From Fusicatenibacter saccharivorans (lineage in GTDB: Bacteria; Bacillota; Clostridia; Lachnospirales; Lachnospiraceae): DNA of 64,000 nt. The translations under genes and the position numbers were made by a program. Below are positions 33,793 through 42,200 of this stretch, in pieces (position 1 is the first letter of the stretch; every line of letters begins with the position of its first letter). The stretch lies in assembly GCF_027667425.1 (NCBI RefSeq), contig NZ_JAQEGR010000005.1, forward strand, positions 124,001 to 188,000, given 5' to 3'. The notes beneath the pieces were generated by a model. The model was not told the DNA's origin. It saw only the letters and a list, made by a program, of their open reading frames with translations, and made no database searches.

Positions 33793-36700
33793 TTATGCGA
33801 AATGGAAACGGAACGTATAGCTGTATCTTCCCTTGCATACACGATATTCCGGGTGAATATTTTTCGTCCAGCCGGTATCTCCGCCAAGGCCTGCGTGTGC
33901 TGCATCCAGGATCAGCCAGGTTCCTGTCGTATGCTCCGGAAGTTCTTCCTCATATGCGGCTTTTCGATATTCTGCCATAGAATATGGAAGCGCACTGAAA
34001 TGGAAATCATCACTGCCTACAATCTGAACAGTATGTGTTCCATCTGAAAGAACGGCAAATCGCGTATCCTCATGGCCACCGCATTCGCAAGGTACTACAA
34101 ACGGAACGTGCTGTTCTGCTACAGAAGATGTGTAAAATCCGGTAAAAGCTGCGTCCTTTCGGTCTGCATACGTCTCCCAGGGTCCTTTTCCATACCAGCT
34201 GAGCGTATCAAACGCTGCAGGAAGGCAGAACGACTGTCCGACTCTTGCGATGGTCTCAAGGCCGCTGTTGTTTGTTACTTCGTTTTTCAGCTCCATTCCC
34301 TCACTGCCGATGCGATACAGAGTATGAGCGGTAAAGAGTACTGCGTTGTCCGGCTCCGCGGTATAGGAAGCCTGCACTTCAAGAAGCACCTGATTTCCGG
34401 CACTGACAGCCGATACTGACTGTACTTTCTTTTTCAGACGATCCAGACCTTCCGCGCGCCAGATATCATCGTAATCACTTTCATGGGTTCCCTCATCAAT
34501 ACCGGTTGGGGCACGATAAAATTCATCTTTTCCGCCGGTCATAAAAGAAACGCTCTTTGCCTGATATCTGGTAAATTCACCTGTCTTTTTATCAAAGATA
34601 ATTTCGGTCTCTTCGCCGGTGATGCGAACATGATTTTCATCCTCCGCTACGGTCAGTGGTTTCTCCACAATCGTTTTCTCGTCTGCCAGATAAACACCTG
34701 TAGTAACCGGAATCTGACGGCGGTATAGTTCTGTTCCCGCCGGTGCATAGAAGGTATCTTGGGCAAGCTCAACGTAATAATTTACATACGCCTCGCCATG
34801 CAGTTTCGCCGGAAGCTCCGGAAGCGGAAGCGTCTCTGTTGTTCCGGCTGCCGTGTAAAATGCCGGATAGCTGCCTTTTGCAAGCGTTTCGCCGTTCTGC
34901 ACAATTTCATAGCGCACCTGCAGATGAGAAAGATCGAGGGTATGGTAGCGGTTTGCCAGCACCCATATAGTTTCGCCGGTATATGGATTTTTCACCTGCT
35001 CAATCGTAACCGGGGACTGGCCGTTTCTCACCTCATAGGCGCCCGGTTTATAGGAAAGATCGGCAAAGACAACACCATTCAGACACATATCCGGAACCGG
35101 ATCGGTCACATCCTCTCCGAACGCTCCGCCGTAGCCGTATTTGATATTTCCGTCCTCCTCGTGGATCGCAATCGCCTTGTCCGCGAAATCCCAGATAAAG
35201 CCGCCCTGGAAACGCGGGTATTTATTGACATAGTCCCAAAACTCCTTGAAATTTCCGTTGCTGTTACTCTTTGCATAAGCGTATTCACACATAATGAACG
35301 GGCGGAGATCGGAATCGTCTGCCATCACATCCTCAAGCCAGCTCATCGTCGGATACATTGGGCAGATAACGTCGGAAATATTACTCTTTGGGTTGCCGGA
35401 CTCATACTGAACGTATCTTGTCTTGTCGTATTCGCGGATCCAGCCGTGCATCGCGGCATGATTCGCCCCGGCACCGGATTCATTTCCAAGGGACCACAAG
35501 ACGATGGAAGGATGGTTTTTATCACGCAGTACCATACGGGTTGCACGCTCCAGATAAGCGGCTGTCCACTCAGCGGATGCACTGAGCTGTCCGCCGTAAC
35601 CGTGCGTCTCAAGATTTGTCTCATCGACAAGGTAAATGCCAAGCTCGTCACACAGATCATACCATTTCACCGCGTTCGGATAATGGCTGGTGCGGACGGC
35701 GTTGAAATTGAGACGTTTCATTACAGCAATTTCTTTTCGCATCTGCTCCTCAGAAACGGTACGTCCCGTCTCGGCGCAAAAATCGTGGCGGTCTACGCCG
35801 CGGATCACAAGGCGCTTGCCGTTCAGGGTCAGAACGCCGCGGCCGTTGATCTCCACCTGGCGGAAGCCGACCTTGCAGCTCTCGATATCAACCGTCTCAT
35901 TCTCTTTGTTCTGCAGCTCGACAACGAGGGTGTAAAGTGTCGGAGTCTCTGCAGTCCAGAGTGCCGGGTTCTCTACCGGAGCAGTAACGGTTGCGATAAA
36001 TTTCGGCATCAGATAGAAGCCGCACTCAGCAAACGGTCTCGAAGCCATCTCGGTTACTTTGTTCTGTTCTGCATCATACAGCGTCACTTTGGCATGATAC
36101 TCGCCGTACAACGGTTTGGAGTTGTCCGGCCAGATCGTGACAGAGAGAGTAGCTTTCGTGTAATCCGGGTGTGTGAACAGTGTCTCTGCCTTATAGTCCA
36201 GGATGTGCTGCACCGGTTTCGATACGAGGCGGACATCGCGGTAGATACCGGACAGATGCCAGTAATCCTGATCTTCCAGGTAAGTACCGTCACAGTAGCG
36301 CATCACCTGTACGGCGAGGGTGTTCGTTCCCTCCTGCACATATTCGGTGATGTCAAATTCCGCGTTCACTTTGCTGTCCTGGGAATACCCCACCTGTTTT
36401 CCGTTGACCCAGAGATAGAAGCAGGACTCCACACCGCCGAAATCGATGAGAAGCTGTCTGCCAATATAGTCTGTTGGAACCTCGAAGGTTCTGAAATAGC
36501 AGCCAGTCAGATTTTTCTCCGGCACATACGGCGCATTCAGCTCGTAGGTGCCTTCGATAATCTCGATCTCAAATGCTTCGCCATTTGCCTCCCGTTTGAA
36601 CGGATACAGCATATTGGTGTAAACCGGCTTTCCATATCCCTGCAATTCCCAGTTGGACGGCACCGGAATCGTATCCCATGCTGCGTGATCGAAATTCTCT

Positions 36701-36900
36701 TCATAAAATGCTTCCACCGCTTCCGGTGACGGATACATTTTGAATTTCCAGTCTCCGTTCAGATCCATTACAAAGCGGGACGCGTTCCGATTTCCGGCGA
36801 GCGCCTGCTCTACCGTCTCATACGCACCATACGGCGTATGCATCGGATAACGATTTTTCTGCGTTATATACTGATTTTCCCAGTCTCTTGTCTGTCTCAT
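33793..36900 (-). CDS. lacZ: Beta-galactosidase, GH2 (LacZ type)
   Basis: 1035 residues from the ATG at 36900 (AAGGAGGG upstream), about the size of E. coli LacZ. Order: sugar-binding domain, immunoglobulin-like domain, TIM barrel, Bgal small chain. The acid/base Glu474 is in WSLGNESG and the nucleophile Glu539 in IMCEYAYAKSNSNG. No signal peptide, so it hydrolyses imported lactose or galacto-oligosaccharides. The divergent AraC regulator at 37127 probably controls it. No permease adjoins. Confidence 0.96.
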   Translation of the reverse strand: MRQTRDWENQYITQKNRYPMHTPYGAYETVEQALAGNRNASRFVMDLNGDWKFKMYPSPEAVEAFYEENFDHAAWDTIPVPSNWELQGYGKPVYTNMLYPFKREANGEAFEIEIIEGTYELNAPYVPEKNLTGCYFRTFEVPTDYIGRQLLIDFGGVESCFYLWVNGKQVGYSQDSKVNAEFDITEYVQEGTNTLAVQVMRYCDGTYLEDQDYWHLSGIYRDVRLVSKPVQHILDYKAETLFTHPDYTKATLSVTIWPDNSKPLYGEYHAKVTLYDAEQNKVTEMASRPFAECGFYLMPKFIATVTAPVENPALWTAETPTLYTLVVELQNKENETVDIESCKVGFRQVEINGRGVLTLNGKRLVIRGVDRHDFCAETGRTVSEEQMRKEIAVMKRLNFNAVRTSHYPNAVKWYDLCDELGIYLVDETNLETHGYGGQLSASAEWTAAYLERATRMVLRDKNHPSIVLWSLGNESGAGANHAAMHGWIREYDKTRYVQYESGNPKSNISDVICPMYPTMSWLEDVMADDSDLRPFIMCEYAYAKSNSNGNFKEFWDYVNKYPRFQGGFIWDFADKAIAIHEEDGNIKYGYGGAFGEDVTDPVPDMCLNGVVFADLSYKPGAYEVRNGQSPVTIEQVKNPYTGETIWVLANRYHTLDLSHLQVRYEIVQNGETLAKGSYPAFYTAAGTTETLPLPELPAKLHGEAYVNYYVELAQDTFYAPAGTELYRRQIPVTTGVYLADEKTIVEKPLTVAEDENHVRITGEETEIIFDKKTGEFTRYQAKSVSFMTGGKDEFYRAPTGIDEGTHESDYDDIWRAEGLDRLKKKVQSVSAVSAGNQVLLEVQASYTAEPDNAVLFTAHTLYRIGSEGMELKNEVTNNSGLETIARVGQSFCLPAAFDTLSWYGKGPWETYADRKDAAFTGFYTSSVAEQHVPFVVPCECGGHEDTRFAVLSDGTHTVQIVGSDDFHFSALPYSMAEYRKAAYEEELPEHTTGTWLILDAAHAGLGGDTGWTKNIHPEYRVCKGRYSYTFRFHFA

Positions 36901-36971
36901 GTTCTTGAAACCCTCCTTGCCTTTGCTTTCGCATTTTCCGACTGCCTCTCTTCTTTTTATCCAGATTGGTG

Positions 36972-36999
36972 TTCCTTTTTTGCTTTCCTGTGATATAAT
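36972..36999 (+). promoter_or_regulatory. Possible promoter of the AraC regulator
   Basis: TATAAT at 36994-36999 with a weak TTCCTT 16 bp upstream, inside the lacZ-regulator divergent region (36901-37126). No lacZ promoter was clear. Confidence 0.4.
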
Positions 37000-37126
37000 A
37001 CATCTGTGGATTTTCAGAAGATTCATGCAGTTATCTTATGATTCAGTATAAAACACTGCACGTGGATGAGAAATAGTTGATCTGGTGTTTCTTTTATCCA
37101 AAATGGGAAAGCAAAGGAGAAGTCGT

Positions 37127-37996
37127 ATGATACCGGAATATCTGCTTGCAAAAATAGAAAAGAGCGATGTTATCTATCGCTGTATTGGAAATGAAATGAA
37201 GAACGGGATTCTGGCATGCGGTTTTATGCGGAAAGAGACGGCGGACCGCTCGCAGTATCATTTTTCGAACGAGTATTACAGCTGTTTCGTGCTGCTGCGC
37301 GGGAGCGGGGAATATATTGCCGAGGACGGCACCTCCTATCCGCTGCAGGCGGGAAGTATGGTCCAGCGTCTACCGGGTGTGCCGCATTCCACACGCGTAG
37401 ACCCCGATGGGAAATGGCTGGAATTTTTTATCTCGATTGGGAAACCGTTTTTTGATTCTTTCTGCTCGCTTTCGGTTCTGAACCGGGAGCCGGTGTTAAA
37501 GGCAGAGCTGCTTCCCGGCGATCTCGAGCGGTATCAGAAGCTTCTGCAGTCGTTAAAGGCCACACCGGACAGTCTGCTGCCTTTGCGGATTCCGGAGATG
37601 GAAAAAGAGATTCTGCGAATGTACGGCTACCATGCGCACCGGGTGAATCTGCAGCGGGATCCGATCGAGGCCGCCTGCGATATGCTCTCGCAGAATCTTG
37701 ATGAAGAAATTTCTCTCGAAGAGCTTGCCCGGTCACTCCAGATCGGTTATGAGACGTTTCGAAAAGTATTTAAAAAACAGACCGGCGTCTCTCCTGCACG
37801 GTACCGCACCAGGAAGAAAATGGAGCAGGCCCGTATTCTTCTCGAGGGCGGCGTACCGATGAAGGAAATTGCCGGTCTTGTCGGATATGGCGATGTCTAT
37901 GCGTTCAGCAAGCAGTTTTCCCGGTTCTTTGGATTCCCGCCTGGAAAGTACCGCGCACGTCTTCACACGGATGCGCCGGATTTAGAACAGTTTTAA
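37127..37996 (+). CDS. AraC-family transcriptional regulator
   Basis: 289 residues from the ATG at 37127, with AAAGGAGA; the open frame extends upstream without a site. The N-terminal cupin-like sugar-sensing half (GEYIAEDGTSYPLQAGSMV) is followed by two helix-turn-helix motifs in the last 100 residues, ending VGYGDVYAFSKQFSRFFGFPPGKYR. It is divergent from lacZ and probably activates it on galactoside. Its 3' end overlaps the nitroreductase gene by 15 bp, tail to tail. Confidence 0.92.
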   Translation: MIPEYLLAKIEKSDVIYRCIGNEMKNGILACGFMRKETADRSQYHFSNEYYSCFVLLRGSGEYIAEDGTSYPLQAGSMVQRLPGVPHSTRVDPDGKWLEFFISIGKPFFDSFCSLSVLNREPVLKAELLPGDLERYQKLLQSLKATPDSLLPLRIPEMEKEILRMYGYHAHRVNLQRDPIEAACDMLSQNLDEEISLEELARSLQIGYETFRKVFKKQTGVSPARYRTRKKMEQARILLEGGVPMKEIAGLVGYGDVYAFSKQFSRFFGFPPGKYRARLHTDAPDLEQF

Positions 37997-38518
37997 GATA
38001 TCGTCCACGGTTTTACGTTTCGGCTTGTCCGGGTTGATGGCACGGTAGCCGACAGCAATGACAGCACCAAGGAGCTCATTCTCCGGAATGGAGAGGGCTT
38101 CACGGATAGCTTTCTCATCACGGATTCCCATAATCAGAGTATCAAGGCCGAGTTCTCTTGCGCGCAGGATCAGGTTTTCGTCATGCAGGCCAAGATCGTA
38201 ATAGCCCCAGCCGTTTCCGACTTCATTGTCCGGTGTTCCGTCCTGCGTGAAGCCGGAGCGGTCTTTTACGAATGCTGTTACGACAAGTGCGGCTCCCTTT
38301 GAACTCTTCTGATTGAATTCTGGAAGGCATTTTGCGGAAAATTCTTCGACTTTCTCCGGTGTTACAAGGGCATAGTACCGTGTTGTCTGTGAGTTTTTCC
38401 AGGATGGTGCCTGAATCGCTGCCTGTACGATCTCCTGGATCTGCTCTGCGGTTACGTGTTTCTCCGGATCAAACGCGCGGATGCTTCTTCTTTCTTCCAG
38501 CAGTTTTGTAAATTCCAT
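37982..38518 (-). CDS. Nitroreductase-family FMN oxidoreductase
   Basis: 178 residues. The FMN-binding RRSIRAFDPEKHV start and EAIQAPSWKNSQTTR-type segment are present, with the C-terminal AVIAVGYRA motif and KPKRKTVDDILK. These homodimeric flavoproteins reduce nitro compounds, quinones or enones with NAD(P)H. It is short like the small-nitroreductase subgroup. It stands alone, with a promoter not clearly seen. Confidence 0.9.
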   Translation of the reverse strand: MEFTKLLEERRSIRAFDPEKHVTAEQIQEIVQAAIQAPSWKNSQTTRYYALVTPEKVEEFSAKCLPEFNQKSSKGAALVVTAFVKDRSGFTQDGTPDNEVGNGWGYYDLGLHDENLILRARELGLDTLIMGIRDEKAIREALSIPENELLGAVIAVGYRAINPDKPKRKTVDDILKLF

Positions 38519-38538
38519 GGTGTATATCCTCCTTTTAT

Positions 38539-39075
38539 TTATAAAGCCTCGTAATCTTCCCGTGAAAAACGGTGATACGTCAGGCCGAATTCATTTTCTT
38601 CGACACAGTAACAGTATTCATCTACAGACGGGTCTGAAAAAGAAAATACATGGCCCATCTCATGCTCCTCGGATGCGTTTTCTTCCACGGTAGTATGCAT
38701 TTTCTCTGCATAGGAAGAAAAGCAGTTTCGAACCTGTTCCATTGTGTTTCCAGGCGTTGTGATCACCTGCAGAAGGTTCTGCAGGAGCTCCGGAACAGGA
38801 ATTTTCCGCTCGATATAAGAACATCCCTCCTCCGGGATTTCCATGCAGTAGCGGTCCTTGACCGCTGAAATCGCAAGTGTTCCAAGACGCGGCTGTACTT
38901 CCTTACAGAACGCGGCAAGTGCCGCATCCAGGTCTTCTGTTTCGTCTAAAGAAAGGGAACGGCGCAGGGACTCCGCCGGGTAGTAGAGCTTCATCGTACC
39001 GCCCTCATAGCCGATCTTCACCTGCCATTCCCGAATCGTATCGGTAATATGTTTTTCCAACAGTTTTGCTGTCAT
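38539..39075 (-). CDS. DUF3877-family protein
   Basis: 178 residues from the ATG at 39075, with GGAGGTGA 11 bp upstream. It is soluble and acidic and shows no signal, membrane segment or known catalytic motif. Its N-terminal segment (HITDTIREWQVKIGYEGGTMKLYYP) resembles DUF3877 proteins, found mainly in Lachnospiraceae and of unknown function. It precedes the nitroreductase gene by 20 bp and may be co-transcribed. Confidence 0.7.
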   Translation of the reverse strand: MTAKLLEKHITDTIREWQVKIGYEGGTMKLYYPAESLRRSLSLDETEDLDAALAAFCKEVQPRLGTLAISAVKDRYCMEIPEEGCSYIERKIPVPELLQNLLQVITTPGNTMEQVRNCFSSYAEKMHTTVEENASEEHEMGHVFSFSDPSVDEYCYCVEENEFGLTYHRFSREDYEAL

Positions 39076-39212
39076 GTTTTCTAAGTCACCTCCATTGTGC
39101 TGCATGTGCAAAAAACACAGTATTATTATCGCACGAATTGGGCATTGTGTGAACACTTAATTTTTTGTTTTTTACAAAAAGAAAAGAATCACTTTTTTAC
39201 TCCTCGAAACGG

Positions 39213-39251
39213 CAGAAACCTCCGCCAGAAAAGCTGGAACAGAGGTTTCTG
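39213..39251 (-). terminator. Hairpin after the giant surface protein gene
   Basis: CAGAAACCTC pairs with GAGGTTTCTG (10 bp), with CCAG/CTGG inside. No T-run follows on the minus strand, so it is a weak terminator. Confidence 0.45.
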
Positions 39252-39295
39252 TGATTTCTTATGTCAGAAGAATTTCTCAGTTATTTCGTTCTGAA

Positions 39296-42200
39296 TTACT
39301 CTTCGTCTTCGTTTTTCTTTCTGCCGCGGAGTTTGAATCCAAGTCCGCCGGCACCAAGAGATGCAACTGCCATGCTTACCCATCCCCAGATGTTGGTAGC
39401 ATCACCGGTCTTTGCATTATCGCTCTTCTTGGAAGTAGAAGTATTGGATACTTTATTACTTGCAAGCGGAGTAGATGTTGCTTTCGGGGTGCTTGTCGGG
39501 GTCTTCGTCGGCTGCGTCGTAGGTATTGTGGTAGGAGCAGTCGTCGGGGTTGTGGTTGGTGCTGTTGTAGGTGTAACCGTCGGAGTCTCAGTTGGGGTTA
39601 CGGTCGGGGTTTCCGTCGGGGTAACAGTCGGAGTCTCGGTCGGGGTTACGGTTGGGGTCTCTGTAGGAGTAGGAGTCGGCTCTTCTGCTGATTTCTTCCA
39701 GGTGAAGCTAAGATCCTGATATCCCAGTGAAGAAACTGTAATTTCAAAGGAATCGCCCTCTGCGAACGGTGCTGCATCTGTCTTTAAGGAACCATCCTCA
39801 TTGAACAGTACAACAGCTCCTCTTCCGCTTGCTGCATATGCTTTTCCATTTACAGTAACAGAGGTAATGTTCTTCAGATAATCTGCAAACTCTTCATCTG
39901 TTGCATCCCCGTTCTTAAACAGACCCGGTGTTGTCGTATCTTCGTTAAATGCTGCCGGCATCTCTTCCGTGTAAAGGATAAAGTCTGCGGAAAGATCTGC
40001 ATATTTACCATTCTTATCGCTGACAGTCAATGTATAAGAACCTTTCTCTGCATTCTTGAAGTACAGAGTATCACCGGACACGGTTCCCGTCAGACCTTCT
40101 ACTGTATAGACAGCATCGTAATCATCCGGCAGGCCTTCCAGTTTAACAGAAGCATTTCCAGATGTGACAGACGCATTTTCTACAGAAAATTCATATGCAA
40201 ACTTAACCGGTACATATACATCTGCGTCGACTTCGTAAATTCCCTTGCTGGTGTAATAGGTAATTTTGTTGATGGTCTGTCCCATCATGCTCTTGTAATG
40301 TTCCGAGGAGGTCGGGCAGTTATGAACGCTTGTCGTAAATCCAGTGCTCCATGCCAGCTCAGACACTCTCCAGATATTCTCCAGATGACGCATTCCGTAA
40401 TCGTTGCCCTCTTTTGTGCTGACAACAACACCATATACGGTATCTTCGCCTGCTTTGATGGTATCAGTAAGACCATCCAGATCCAGCTGATAATCACCGT
40501 ATTTGCTGTTAGTGGAGAGCTCTGCCGTTACATTTTCCAGCTTTGCTGCCTCGGTTCCCTGAACAGCACCAAAGGTTACATTGCCGTCTGCATCTACAGA
40601 TGCTTCTTTGTAATAAGACGGAACCTCATGTAAAGTGTAATATGCATAGCTTGCATTCTCATACAGTGCATCTTTTCCGGTATACGTTGTGGTGGATGTT
40701 TGTCCACGGTTGGTAACGGTGATTTCTACAGAATCCTCATCTGTCACTTTCGTGTATTTGCTCAGATCCATATCCTCTGTTACTTTTACTGGGAAGGTGA
40801 TACCTGTAATATCGCTTCCGTCTGCATTCACATGGTAAGATCCGCCGGAAAGTGAGGCTGTTCTTGTTTTGTTCTTGGTTGCGGAAGTAAATGCATCTAC
40901 TGGAATATCGTTATGAACCTCTGCCTGATAGAACTCAGCATACGGAATGTTCATTAATACATACTGGGACTGAAGTGCTTCGATTGCTGCATTCAGATGC
41001 TCTGTTGCTTCGTCTACGGTTCCCTGGCTCTGTTTTTTCTCCAATGCTTCTTTTGCTTCTGCCAGTTCTGTCTGCATATTATTCCAGGAAGTTTCCGTGT
41101 AAAGCTCTTTATTCAGTGTATCTGCCTTTGCAATTGCCTCTTCCAGTGCTGCTGTGCTCTCTACCGGATCAGCTCCTACAATATTCGCTTTAGTTGCTTC
41201 AAAAGTGTAGGAAGCATCTGCATAGCCAAGTGCATGAATCGTAATCTTCCAATAACCGGTTCCATCCGTTCCCTCCGGTAAAGTGCAGCGCAGGGAATCG
41301 GTAAGGCCAAGCTGAATTCCCATTACTTTATGCATCCAGTTATCTGCTGCGAATTTTGTTCCATACGTTGCTTTTGCATTCGTATAAGTGGAATCATCAC
41401 CGTAATAAGTCCAGGTTACGGTCTGCAGATTAGCAGCCAGATCGCCGTAATTTCCCGTTAAATCTACGCGAAGGAATTCTCCATAAGAACCTTTGGCTTC
41501 TTTCACGGTCAGTCCTACGGTCTCAGCATCCGGAGCTGTCTTCAGCGCCTGATCTTTGATTCCGGATTCACTTCCTGTTGTTCTTGCAGAGAAGGAGAAG
41601 CTTCCATCTGCATTTTTCACTGCTATCTTCAGACCGTTTGTGTTTTCTGTTACATCTGCAACCAGGCCTGTATAGCTCTGCAGTTTATTTTCAGAAAATC
41701 CACCGGAAAGTGTTCCGCCGTTTTCTACCACAACATACTTTTTGCAGAAATCTTCGTAATCATCTTCCGAAACTTTTACAGGCACATATTTCAGACCTTT
41801 TACTTCATAATGATCAATCTGGCTCTTATCGTAAGTTACGGTCTCGCCGTTGGTCAGAACTGCCGTGGTTGCTGCGGTATAATATGCCACATCATAGGTT
41901 GTGCCATCTTTCATGTAGATAGTCGCTGCGCACTGGAAGCTTCCTCTGTGCAGTCCATGGTTTGTGGTCGCACGGGTTACAACATCAAAAGCGCCTTTAT
42001 CACTTTCTTTGCGACTGTCAGTTTCATCCGAACCAGCGTCGCTTCCTGCCGCCTGAACTCCTTCTGCTGCCCAATACTCAGCCCAGGTAAGACCTGCATA
42101 TACATATTTATATGTTGTTTCTTTCTTCTCATAAGTAAAGGAAAGCGTCTTGTAACCTGTTGCAGTTACTTCGATTTCAAATTTATTTCCTTCTGCAAAA

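Noticed and set aside
34759..36729. A 656-codon plus-strand frame opposite lacZ
   Set aside because: It mirrors the GH2 catalytic gene, has no ribosome site or recognisable domain, and is a composition shadow.
39494..39680. Regular short repeats resembling a CRISPR array
   Set aside because: Units are 9-18 bp, in frame, and encode a TP-rich linker; no spacers or cas genes.
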